This document shows, in pieces, positions 1 to 7,846 of a stretch of 64,000 bases of DNA; position 1 is the first letter of the stretch; every line of letters begins with the position of its first letter. Location of the stretch: NCBI GenBank assembly GCA_025937835.1, contig JAICQO010000005.1, positions 62,001 through 126,000 of the forward strand, given 5' to 3'. A program made the translations under genes and the position numbers. The notes below the pieces were generated by a model. It ran no database searches. It was not told the DNA's origin and was given only the letters and a program-made list of their open reading frames with translations. Origin of the DNA: Polyangiaceae bacterium. Lineage in GTDB: Bacteria; Myxococcota_A; Polyangia; Polyangiales; Polyangiaceae.

Positions 1-1154
1 CACACGCCCACCAGCAGAAACAAAGTCGGATAGCTCGTCGCATTCGCGACCAGGCCGCCACCGAACAGGATCAGCCCGCCACCGAAATAGAACGCGCCAT
101 TCAGCAACGTCAGCATCGCGCCGCGCCGCGCCGGATCCGAGCGTTCCGCGGCGAGCGCGACGAGCGACGGATACAACAGGCCGTGAGCGATGCCGAACGC
201 GAAACCGAACAGCTCGAGGTAGCCCGGCACCAGGAAGGCTACGGAACAGACAACGAGCGCGTAAAATGCGAATGAATACCGCGCCACGAGCGCGCGACCG
301 AATCGGTCGGCGGCGTTTCCGAACAAGAGCCGCACCGCGACCGCCGCCACGGTATAGCCCACGAAGAACCCAGAGACGCGCAGCGAGCCCAGGTCGAGGG
401 CGTGGGGCGGCGTGAACGTGAAGAGCGTGGCGAAGCCGGCGCCGTTCAGCAGCGCTGCATAGGTGATGCGCTTGGCGCCGCGCTTCGGGATCGAGACCGT
501 GGCGCTGGCCTGCAGCCGCGGTGTTTCGGGGACGCCGAGGCCGATCGCGAAGGACAGCGCGGCCATAGCGGCCGCTGCGATGAACACCGCGCTCCAACCG
601 AACGTCAGCGCGGCCGACTCGGCGAGCGCCGGCGCCACCGCGTTCGAGACGAGCGACGCCGTGCCCAGCATGCCGATGGCTTCGCCGAGCCGCGCACCGC
701 TCGCAAGATCGGCGGTCGCCGCCGAGGCCGCGTTGAACACCAGCGCGAACCCGACCCCCTGAACGATGCGCACCGAGAACAGCGTGGCATCGACCGCGTG
801 CGCGAACGGCATCGCCAGCGACGACACACAGGTGATCACGCTGCCCAGCAACAGCGCCGGGCGGCGCCCGACCCGGTCGAGCATCGCCGCCACCAGCGGA
901 GTGGCCAACACGCTGGCCCACATCGCGCTCGCGCCCACGGCGCCGATCGCGGCCGCGCCAGCGTGGAGCTCGGTGGTCAAATACTTCGGAAGCAGGAAGT
1001 AAACGGAGAACGAAAGGCCGAAACAGAACTGGACCGCCAGCAGCCGCACGAAGGCTGCCGTGTACAGCGTCGGTGGTGGCTCCGGCACGGCCGGCAGGCC
1101 CGCGAGGCGCGGCTCGGCCGTGATAGGCAATGGAGTCGGACTTGGAGACGACAT
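1..1154 (-). CDS. MFS transporter, C-terminus cut by window edge
   Basis: The ORF runs open through base 1, so it is missing from the ORF track; I read about 384 codons by reverse-complementing. The protein has a Pro-rich cytoplasmic N-terminus of about 35 residues. Regularly spaced hydrophobic helices follow, with the loop 'LDRVGRRPALL' after helix 2, the typical MFS motif-A position, and a comparable 'ADRFGRALVAR' loop in the second half. This is the two-halved 12-helix arrangement of drug/metabolite antiporters in the inner membrane. ATG at 1154 is preceded by GAGGGAAA, a good ribosome binding site. It is divergent from ftsH. The substrate cannot be inferred. Confidence 0.85.
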   Translation of the reverse strand, partial: MSSPSPTPLPITAEPRLAGLPAVPEPPPTLYTAAFVRLLAVQFCFGLSFSVYFLLPKYLTTELHAGAAAIGAVGASAMWASVLATPLVAAMLDRVGRRPALLLGSVITCVSSLAMPFAHAVDATLFSVRIVQGVGFALVFNAASAATADLASGARLGEAIGMLGTASLVSNAVAPALAESAALTFGWSAVFIAAAAMAALSFAIGLGVPETPRLQASATVSIPKRGAKRITYAALLNGAGFATLFTFTPPHALDLGSLRVSGFFVGYTVAAVAVRLLFGNAADRFGRALVARYSFAFYALVVCSVAFLVPGYLELFGFAFGIAHGLLYPSLVALAAERSDPARRGAMLTLLNGAFYFGGGLILFGGGLVANATSYPTLFLLVGV

Positions 1155-1489
1155 GTCGAGGTTTCCCTCGGCCGACAGAGCTCCAAAATCAGCGAACCCT
1201 CTCGGCCGTATCGGCGGAGAGGGTTTCGTTCAGACCTTGGCTAAGACCGAGGCACCCTCATCCGCCGCCAGGGCGAATGACCCACTTCTGGGCGGCAAGG
1301 TGCTTTCGACAAGCCATGGGCCGATTCAATAGTCTAACGAGAGCGTTTCGTCAATTCGCCGCACGCAGCAAACCCGCGCAAATCCAGTGAGCCCGTAGCG
1401 GAGCGCCACGCGCTTCCCGCCGCTGTCGCGGCAGCCGCCTGAATGATTGGCTCGACGAATGCCAATCACGTCGTTACGTTGGCCGAACG
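1155..1489. promoter_or_regulatory. divergent intergenic region with strong hairpin
   Basis: This 335-bp gap separates the divergent MFS and ftsH starts. It contains one strong dyad at 1195-1225: arms AACCCTCTC/GAGAGGGTT, then an inner GCCG-TAT-CGGC. No T-run follows on either strand, so it is more likely an operator or a 5'-UTR structure of the MFS transcript than a terminator. I see no ORF with coding character in the gap. Confidence 0.5.
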
Positions 1490-3442
1490 ATGCCGCCCGC
1501 CCTGGGGTCACGCCCGCCGCCTCCGCCGCCGGAAACGCGCCCTCCGCCTCAAAACCAAGTCCCCGAGCCCGGTAACGCTCGCCCGAGCTGGCGAGGCTGG
1601 ATCGTGCTCGGGCTCTTGCTCGCGACCTTCTACCTGTGGACCCGCTACGCCGCGAACGAAGAGGCGCAGCCTTCGATCGCGTACACCAGCTTCTACAAGG
1701 CGATCGAGGAGCAGAAGATCCAGTCGGTGACGATGAAGGGGCAGACCATCACCGGTCGCTTCCTCAAGCCGACACCCATCGAAGGCCGCACCCTCGATAC
1801 GTTCCGCACGCTCGTTCCGCTGCAGGAGGATCGCGACCTGATGCCGCTGCTCCGCGACAAGGGCGTGGTGGTGAACGTGAAGAGCGAGGAGCAGCCGTTC
1901 GGCGTTCAGGTGATCGTCTCGCTCTTGCCGTTCGCGCTGATCATCGGTGCCTGGGTGTGGCTGTCGCGCAGGGCGCAGAGCATGATGGGCCCCGGCGGTC
2001 CGCTCGGGATGCTGAAGGGCAAATCCCGCCGTTTCGAGAAAGAGGGCCAGGTCAACGTTCGCTTCGACGACGTGGCCGGTCTCAAGTCGGCCAAGCAGGA
2101 CCTGGTCGAGATCGTTCAGTTTTTGAAAGAGCCGGAGCGCTTCCGCAAGCTCGGCGGCAAGGTGCCGCGCGGCGTGTTGCTGGTCGGCCCTCCCGGTACG
2201 GGCAAGACGCTGTTGGCTCGCGCCGTGGCCGGGGAGGCCGGCGTGCCCTACTTCTCGATCAACGGCTCGGAGTTCATCGAGCTGTTCGTGGGCGTCGGCG
2301 CCTCGCGCGTGCGAGAGCTGTTCGAAGAGGCGAAGAAGGTGGCGCCGGCCATCATCTTCATCGACGAGATCGACGCCGTGGGTCGCTCGCGCGGCGCTGG
2401 GCTCGGCGGCGGCCACGACGAACGCGAACAGACGCTGAATCAGCTACTTTCCGAGATGGACGGCTTCGATCGCAACGATTTGACGATCGTGCTCGCCGCT
2501 ACCAACCGCCCCGACGTGCTCGATCCGGCGTTGCTGCGCCCCGGGCGCTTCGACCGGCGCGTGATCATCGATCGCCCCGAGCTCGGCGCACGCCGCGCGA
2601 TCCTCGAGGTGCACACCCGTGGCAAGCCGCTCGGTCCGGACGTCGACCTGCAGCAGATCGCCGGCAGCACGCCCGGCTTCTCGGGCGCCGATCTCGCGAA
2701 CCTGGTCAACGAGGCCGCGCTGAACGCCACGCGCCGCGGCGCGGAGGCGATCGAGAAGCGCGACTTCACTGCGGCGTACGACAAGATCGTGCTCGGGGAT
2801 TTGCGCGAAACCAAGCTCGATCCCCACGAGAAACGCCGGATCGCCGTGCACGAGTCCGGCCACGCCGTGGTCGCGCATTTCTCGCCGCACGCCGAGCCGC
2901 TCGAGCGCGTCACGATCATCCCGCGCGGCATGGCGCTCGGCGTCACGCAGTACGTTCCGGGGGCGGATCGCCACCTGATGACGGAGCCGCAGCTGCGCGA
3001 CAACCTGCGCATGATGCTGGGCGGCTACACCGCCGAGCGCTTGATCATCGGCAACATCTCGTCGGGCGCCGAGAACGACCTCAAGCGGGCGACCGAGCTC
3101 GCGTTCAAGATGGTGGCCCACTGGGGCATGAGCGAGCGCGTCGGGCCCGTCTATCACGAGCACAAGACCGAGCACCCGTTCCTCGGTCAGACGCTCGCGA
3201 CCGAGGGCGGCACCAGCGACGCGACGATTCACATCATCGAGGACGAGACGCGCAAGATCCTCGCGGCGGCGCTGTCGGGCGCCGAGCAGATCCTGCGCGA
3301 GCACCGACCCGAGATCGATCGCCTGGTCGCGGCCCTGCTGGAGCGCGAGACCGTCGAAAAGGACGAGCTCGGTAAGGTCCTCGGCCCGGGCCAGGCCGGC
3401 ACGGAGCGCGTTCCGGCCAGCATCGGGACCGCGACCGTTTGA
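1490..3442 (+). CDS. ftsH: ATP-dependent zinc metalloprotease FtsH
   Basis: Membrane-anchored AAA+ protease that extracts and degrades membrane and short-lived cytosolic proteins as a hexamer. In order: a Pro-rich N-terminal tail (about 1-33), TM1 (about 34-52), a periplasmic domain, TM2 (about 141-157), Walker A GPPGTGKT (232-239), Walker B IIFIDEID (287-294), the second region of homology around ATNRP/RPGRFDR, and the zinc site HESGH (453-457) followed by the peptidase domain. At 650 aa it is normal for the family. The Pro-rich 30-residue extension ahead of TM1 is longer than in E. coli FtsH. HflK and HflC, which modulate FtsH in E. coli, are encoded at 36992-38835 in the same window but not adjacent. 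Confidence 0.97.
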   Translation: MPPALGSRPPPPPPETRPPPQNQVPEPGNARPSWRGWIVLGLLLATFYLWTRYAANEEAQPSIAYTSFYKAIEEQKIQSVTMKGQTITGRFLKPTPIEGRTLDTFRTLVPLQEDRDLMPLLRDKGVVVNVKSEEQPFGVQVIVSLLPFALIIGAWVWLSRRAQSMMGPGGPLGMLKGKSRRFEKEGQVNVRFDDVAGLKSAKQDLVEIVQFLKEPERFRKLGGKVPRGVLLVGPPGTGKTLLARAVAGEAGVPYFSINGSEFIELFVGVGASRVRELFEEAKKVAPAIIFIDEIDAVGRSRGAGLGGGHDEREQTLNQLLSEMDGFDRNDLTIVLAATNRPDVLDPALLRPGRFDRRVIIDRPELGARRAILEVHTRGKPLGPDVDLQQIAGSTPGFSGADLANLVNEAALNATRRGAEAIEKRDFTAAYDKIVLGDLRETKLDPHEKRRIAVHESGHAVVAHFSPHAEPLERVTIIPRGMALGVTQYVPGADRHLMTEPQLRDNLRMMLGGYTAERLIIGNISSGAENDLKRATELAFKMVAHWGMSERVGPVYHEHKTEHPFLGQTLATEGGTSDATIHIIEDETRKILAAALSGAEQILREHRPEIDRLVAALLERETVEKDELGKVLGPGQAGTERVPASIGTATV

Positions 3443-3468
3443 GCCGCGTTCCGGTATAAAGTCGGCCC

Positions 3469-3888
3469 ATGCCGACCGGAACGTGGCTCGCCAAGAGCGA
3501 GCCGTTCAAATACTCCTGGACCCAGCTGGTTACGGACAAGCGGACCACCTGGGACGGCGTGCGCAACTTCGAGGCGCGGAACAACCTGCGCGCCATGAAG
3601 AAGGGCGATCGCGTGCTCTTTTACCACTCGAACGAGGGCAAAGAGGTGGTGGGCGTCGCCAAGGTCGTGGCCGAGGCCTACGCCGACCCGAGCGCGCCGG
3701 GAGAAGACTGGTCCGTCGTGGATCTCGCGCCGCTCAAGCCCCTGAAGGTCCCCGTCACCCTCGCGACGATCAAGGCCGACAAGAAGCTCGCGAACATGGC
3801 GCTCTTACGCCGCTCCCGCCTGAGCGTCGTCCCCGTCACGGCCGCGGAGTTCGAGCGCATCCTCGAACTGGCTCAAACCCGGCTTTGA
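3469..3888 (+). CDS. EVE domain-containing protein
   Basis: A 139-aa protein covering a complete single EVE (formerly DUF55) domain. It starts with the characteristic 'WLAKSEPFKYSW' and continues with 'TTWDGVRNFEARNNLRAMKKGD' and 'VLFYHSN'. EVE domains belong to the PUA-like fold and bind modified bases or RNA; bacterial single-domain members are usually of unknown role. ATG at 3469 lies 26 bp after the ftsH stop, so co-transcription is possible. The next gene is convergent. Confidence 0.92.
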   Translation: MPTGTWLAKSEPFKYSWTQLVTDKRTTWDGVRNFEARNNLRAMKKGDRVLFYHSNEGKEVVGVAKVVAEAYADPSAPGEDWSVVDLAPLKPLKVPVTLATIKADKKLANMALLRRSRLSVVPVTAAEFERILELAQTRL

Positions 3889-3919
3889 AAAAACGCTGTG
3901 TGGCGTGATACGGGGGATG

Positions 3920-4082
3920 CAACAGGAAGGTTGGAAGGCGGGAAGATCGGAATGGGATTTTGGGGAGCGAGCCTGCTGCGCTCGGGCTGCAGCGCCCTAG
4001 CGGCCGCACGTGCTCAGGCCGCGATGACGGCGCAGTCCCTCACCAAAAAAATCCCCTTCCTGTCTTCCCGGTCTTCCTGTTG
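3920..4082. repeat. CTTCC-rich imperfect inverted repeat at convergent gene ends (copy 1)
   Basis: The outer arms CAACAGGAAG (3920-3929) and CTTCCTGTTG (4073-4082) are perfect inverted copies. Inside, the left side continues purine-rich (GGAAGG, GGGAAGATCGG) and the right side is A7 followed by CTTCC-type units. The region lies between the convergent ends of the EVE gene and the small coiled-coil gene. A related A6 plus CTTCC-rich stretch ending in GTTGCCC occurs at 25176-25219, again between convergent genes. It probably marks transcription ends or a dispersed intergenic repeat. Confidence 0.55.
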
Positions 4083-4115
4083 CCCCATCCGGGCGCGCCG
4101 CGACGCGATGGCCCG

Positions 4116-4337
4116 CTAGCCGGCGGGCTTGGGTTCGCGGCCCTCTTTGAGCTCGACGAGGGTGCTCAGGGCTTCGATCTCGCGCTTGGTTTGGATCTCG
4201 CGCTGGCGTAGCAGCTTGACCTCGGCTTCCATCTTGCGAAGCTCGGCTTCGATCTCGCGCAAGCCGTCCTTCAACGTGTCGCGTTCGGTCTTGAGCAGTT
4301 CGAGCTCGATCGGCAAGTGGTCCTCCGGGGTGGGCAC
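4116..4337 (-). CDS. small coiled-coil hypothetical protein
   Basis: A 73-aa highly charged protein made almost entirely of heptad-like helix (ELELLKTERDTLKDGL, then AELRKMEAEVKLLRQRE), so probably a short coiled coil. The start is GTG. There is no signal peptide or membrane segment. It lies downstream of the FHA-GGDEF gene on the same strand, about 80 bp away. I do not recognise the family; the strong coiled-coil pattern and the position in a gap argue that it is real. Confidence 0.6.
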   Translation of the reverse strand: MPTPEDHLPIELELLKTERDTLKDGLREIEAELRKMEAEVKLLRQREIQTKREIEALSTLVELKEGREPKPAG

Positions 4338-4416
4338 CTTTCGTTAGCAAACTCCGGGCGCCCGGAAAACGCATTTGTTCGGGCCGGCCTCGGGCGGGCC
4401 GTCGGTCAGCGGTCGG

Positions 4417-5451
4417 TCAGCCCTCGGCGACGACGCGATTTCGGCCCTGGGCCTTGGCGAGGTACAGGCGCCGGTCCGCGATTCGGATCAGCTCTTCCGC
4501 GCTGGGCTTGTCGGTGCAGGTGATGGAGGCGCAGCCCACGCTGAACGTGACGGGAACCGCCTGCCCGTTGGCCATGATCGGGTGGGCCTCGATCGCCATG
4601 CGCAGGCGCTCCCCGAGCTTTCGGGCCCCGGCCAGGGTGATGCCGCGCAAAATCACCGCGAACTCCTCGCCCCCGAAGCGGGCGAAGACGTCCTCTGTCC
4701 GGAGCGAGCGCAGGGAGAGCTTGGCGACCTCGCTCAAGACCACGTCGCCCACTTGATGCCCGTACGTGTCGTTGACCCGCTTGAAGTGGTCGATGTCGAG
4801 CAGCGCCAGTGAGGTATCGGACGAGTGCCGGGCCGCGAACGCGACCTCGGCGCGCAGCCGCTCGTCGAAATGAAGGCGGTTGTACGCGCCCGTCAGCGCG
4901 TCGCGCGTGCTCGACTCGTAGAGCCGGCGAAACAGCCGCTCCTCTCGCAGGTCGGTCACGGTGAAGCGGAACGAGGCTTGTGCGCCGAAGCTGAGCCAGG
5001 CGCCGTCTTCGATCCGGCGCTTCTCGACGCGCTCGCTGGCGACGAATGTGCCGTTGCGCGAGCGCAGGTCCTCAACCCAGAAATAGCCCTGCTCGTCGCG
5101 CGAGATCCGCGCGTGGAAGCGGCTGATGCTCTCCTCGTCGATGCGGAGCGCATTGGTGGCGTGCCGCCCGATCGTGAACGGCAGCGTCTCGATCGCGATC
5201 ACGAGCCCCGCGTGGACGCCGTCCATGCGCAGCAAGAGCGCGCGCTCGGCTCCCAGGTTCGGGATGCCGGCGAACTCGCTGCGCAGCGAGACCTCGGTCG
5301 TGCGCGGCTCGTCGTCGAATTCCGACTCCGGCAAGCTCGGCAGCGGCGGGCGCATCGACTTGTCGGTCACGGCGGAGGAGGCCTTCGGTCGCGTCGGTTC
5401 CCCGGGTAACCAAGCCTGCCGCTGGTCGCGGTCCGGCGGTCGCGAGGTCAT
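4417..5451 (-). CDS. FHA domain diguanylate cyclase (GGEEF)
   Basis: Synthesises c-di-GMP from two GTP; the FHA domain should tether it to phospho-threonine partners. From the chosen ATG (5451, preceded by AAGGGAC) the protein is 344 aa. A disordered N-terminus is followed by FHA (motifs TIGRHATN, SRFHA, RSRNGT) and a complete GGDEF domain (DALTGAYNR, DIDHFKRVND, active site FGGEEF). An RTED inhibitory I-site lies exactly five residues before GGEEF, so product feedback inhibition is expected. The track's longer 383-aa start at 5568 overlaps the upstream gene and was rejected. It sits 14 bp after a REC-EAL gene, giving opposing enzymes in one operon. Confidence 0.93.
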   Translation of the reverse strand: MTSRPPDRDQRQAWLPGEPTRPKASSAVTDKSMRPPLPSLPESEFDDEPRTTEVSLRSEFAGIPNLGAERALLLRMDGVHAGLVIAIETLPFTIGRHATNALRIDEESISRFHARISRDEQGYFWVEDLRSRNGTFVASERVEKRRIEDGAWLSFGAQASFRFTVTDLREERLFRRLYESSTRDALTGAYNRLHFDERLRAEVAFAARHSSDTSLALLDIDHFKRVNDTYGHQVGDVVLSEVAKLSLRSLRTEDVFARFGGEEFAVILRGITLAGARKLGERLRMAIEAHPIMANGQAVPVTFSVGCASITCTDKPSAEELIRIADRRLYLAKAQGRNRVVAEG

Positions 5452-5465
5452 GGTGGGCGTCCCTT

Positions 5466-6794
5466 TTACCACGTCACCTCCGGGAACGGACGACCGGGGC
5501 GCGCGAACAGAAAGCCTTGGAGTAGGTCGCAGCCGAGCTCGACCAGCGCATCGCGCTCCGCCCGGCATTCGACGCCTTCACCGACGACCATGCAGCCCAT
5601 GTCTTTGGCGAGCTGGGTCATCGAGCGGACGACCTTTTGTTTCGTCGAATTCTGATGAACGTCGCGGACCAGGCTCATGTCGAGCTTGACGATCTCGGGC
5701 TCGAGCAGCGTGAAGCTCGTGAGGCCGGCGTAGCCCGCTCCCAGGTCGTCCACGGCGATGCTGAAGCCGAGCTCTCGCAGCGCCGCTATTCGCGAGCGCA
5801 CGTCCTTGACCTCGTCGAGCGACGAACGCTCGGTGATCTCGAGCACGACGCGATCGGCGATCGGTGTGAGCGGCGAGCTCGGCGAGAGCAGCACCGGGTC
5901 GAGCAAGTCCGTGACGTGCAGGTTGACGAACAGCTTCGGCTCGTCCTTGAGCGCGACGAACGGCTGGGCGGCACGCGCGCGGATCATCCGGCCGAGCTCC
6001 TCGAGCCGGCCGAGCCGGGTGGCCGCGTCGAGCACGGCGCCCGGATGCGGCAGCGACGGCTCGTCCGTGCGCAGCAGCGCCTCGTAGCCGAACACGCGCT
6101 GCTCCCGCACATCCACGATCGGGTGATAGGCGACCCACAGCTGCTGCAGCGCGCGGTCGAAGCTGGCCTCGATGCCGGCGCGGTCCGCGCCGAGCGCGCT
6201 GTTGTTGCCGAACAGCTCGGCGGCTTGCTGCTTGACGCGCGCCAGGCGGTGAACGCGCACCGCCTTGTCGAGCACGCGCTCGAGCGCTTCGTTGTTGACC
6301 GGCTTCGTGAGGTAGTGGAACGCGCCGTACTCGAGCGCCTGGATCGCCGTGCTCACGGCTGGGTCGCCCGTGATCAGCACGACAGGGACGTTCAGATCGT
6401 GCTCGCGCACCTCGCGCAGGAGCTGGATGCCGTCCATACCCGGCATCCCGATGTCACTGAGGACGACGTCGAACGAACGGTGACGGATGGCGTGAACGGC
6501 GTGTTCGCCGTTCTGCGCCGTCGTCACGTCGTAGCCCCGAGCTTTCAGCGCGCGACCGACTGCGCGCAGCACGACCGGATCGTCATCGACGAGCAGAACG
6601 CTGCGAGTGCGCGCCCTGGTGTCGGGAACAGGAGTTTGATTCGCGGCCACTCGCACGTGCGTGCTGGACCCCTCGGTCGACTCCTTGTCGAGAGGGATAG
6701 GCGCGTGCTCTGCGGATCGGGCCATGTCGGAACGGAACGGACGAACGGACTCGTCCAATAGGGGGGGCGGAGGCGATCCGGAGTGACTACCCAA
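5466..6794 (-). CDS. response regulator with EAL c-di-GMP phosphodiesterase domain
   Basis: The N-terminal receiver domain (LLVDDDPVVLRA, phospho-acceptor in VVLSDIGMPG, TGDP, Lys in YLTKPV) is followed by an EAL domain expected to hydrolyse c-di-GMP. Catalytic and metal-binding positions look intact: YEALLR, FVNLHV, LEITERS, DDLGAGY, VKLDMS, GEGVE and QGFLFARPG. DDFG is DDLG here, a mild change. The 442-aa form starts at TTG 6794 behind AGGACAG; an internal ATG at 6725 has no visible Shine-Dalgarno. The cognate histidine kinase is not adjacent. It is the first gene of an operon with the FHA-GGDEF cyclase. Confidence 0.92.
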   Translation of the reverse strand: MGSHSGSPPPPLLDESVRPFRSDMARSAEHAPIPLDKESTEGSSTHVRVAANQTPVPDTRARTRSVLLVDDDPVVLRAVGRALKARGYDVTTAQNGEHAVHAIRHRSFDVVLSDIGMPGMDGIQLLREVREHDLNVPVVLITGDPAVSTAIQALEYGAFHYLTKPVNNEALERVLDKAVRVHRLARVKQQAAELFGNNSALGADRAGIEASFDRALQQLWVAYHPIVDVREQRVFGYEALLRTDEPSLPHPGAVLDAATRLGRLEELGRMIRARAAQPFVALKDEPKLFVNLHVTDLLDPVLLSPSSPLTPIADRVVLEITERSSLDEVKDVRSRIAALRELGFSIAVDDLGAGYAGLTSFTLLEPEIVKLDMSLVRDVHQNSTKQKVVRSMTQLAKDMGCMVVGEGVECRAERDALVELGCDLLQGFLFARPGRPFPEVTW

Positions 6795-6816
6795 ATTTCG
6801 CTGTCCTATCCGCGAA

Positions 6817-7275
6817 TCATCGCAATCGGCGAGGCTTGCGAGCCGCGCCAGAAGGGGCCTCGGTAGGAGCCGCCTCGTGCACGACCTGTCCCGCTCTGCC
6901 CACCGAGTATAGCCGTCGAATCGTCTTTTGGGGCGAGGAACGAGTCTTGGTCAGGTGTTCTAGCGGTGTGCGAATCAGCTCCTCTGGTCGCCGTTCGACA
7001 CACAACAAGCGCGTTCCCTCCGGCAGCTCGAGGCGAGTGTGGCGCCGCCAGACCACGCCCGGACCCGGGCCGCTTTCGAACTCTGTGGTTGCTCCGCCCA
7101 CCTTCGCCGCAGGCACCCAGCCATCTGCCACGCGCACGAACCAGTTGAGCGCGCAGGTGCCGCGATCGACCACGGTTTCCTGCTCGGTGAGGACGATCCC
7201 TGCGTACGCCAATGTGGGTTTCTCGCCGACGCGCCGGCGCTCCTCACTCGAAGCGGGTAACTCCGCCGAATGCAT
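6817..7275 (-). CDS. hypothetical protein overlapping NUDIX gene
   Basis: A 152-aa protein whose ATG lies inside the 3' end of the NUDIX gene (32-bp overlap), suggesting translational coupling. No signal peptide or TM segment is visible. The N-terminal two-thirds has mixed beta-like composition (YAGIVLTEQETVV, ALNWFVRV, TRLELPEGTRLLCVE) and the C-terminal tail is basic and disordered. I do not recognise a family. It may simply be co-expressed with the hydrolase; a spurious ORF is possible but less likely given its composition. Confidence 0.5.
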   Translation of the reverse strand: MHSAELPASSEERRRVGEKPTLAYAGIVLTEQETVVDRGTCALNWFVRVADGWVPAAKVGGATTEFESGPGPGVVWRRHTRLELPEGTRLLCVERRPEELIRTPLEHLTKTRSSPQKTIRRLYSVGRAGQVVHEAAPTEAPSGAARKPRRLR

Positions 7276-7717
7276 CCTCGAGCATGGCGGACATGTTGTG
7301 AGATAGCGGCTCGGGGAGCGCGCTCTGCTCGAACAGGCGCGCCTCCAGAATCTCCAGCGGGTTGACGGGCGGGCGAGTGGGCTCGCCGATTTCTGCCTCG
7401 ACGACCACGGTGACGGCGTGAAAACGCGGATCGCGATCGGGCCGCGAGTAAACTCCCACGAGCCGACCGAGACGCGCCTCCGTCACGCCCGCCTCCTCTT
7501 CGAGCTCGCGCCGAGCGCTCTCCACCAGCGTCTCTCCCCACTCGAGCGTGCCGCCCGGCAGCGCCCATCCGCCGCTGTCGCCGCGTCGGATCAGGAGCAC
7601 TCGTCCGTCCTTGGTCCGCGCGAACACGGCGCAGCCGACGACGGGGCGCCGCAGGAGGTGTCGAACGACCTCGCGGAAGATGGTCGAGGCTCCGAGTAGC
7701 CAGGCGCCGGGATTCAT
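7244..7717 (-). CDS. NUDIX hydrolase
   Basis: A 157-aa single-domain hydrolase of nucleoside diphosphate-linked compounds. The full NUDIX box is present, with G, E, REL-EEE-AGV in the correct spacing (GTLEWGETLVESARRELEEE then AGV). It is flanked by the usual strands (VLLIRRGDSGGWALPGG before, LVGVYS and FHAVTVVV after). The pattern is typical of ADP-ribose/nucleotide pyrophosphatases, but the substrate cannot be fixed. ATG is at 7717. It is divergent from the L,D-transpeptidase gene. Confidence 0.92.
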   Translation of the reverse strand: MNPGAWLLGASTIFREVVRHLLRRPVVGCAVFARTKDGRVLLIRRGDSGGWALPGGTLEWGETLVESARRELEEEAGVTEARLGRLVGVYSRPDRDPRFHAVTVVVEAEIGEPTRPPVNPLEILEARLFEQSALPEPLSHNMSAMLEDAFGGVTRFE

Positions 7718-7846
7718 GGCCTAGCAGGATGCCTCGGATCTTGCGCCCGCGGGGGGCGAAGCAGGGCACCACGGCCGGCCCAGAGCCCGATATCCACCCC
7801 GAGCGGGTTGCGAAGGCCCCGATCCAGGTGTTAGCGCGGGGGGCCC

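Noticed and set aside
402-1332. Several plus-strand ORFs at the window start
   Set aside because: The minus strand encodes a continuous MFS transporter here, hidden from the track because it has no stop inside the window.
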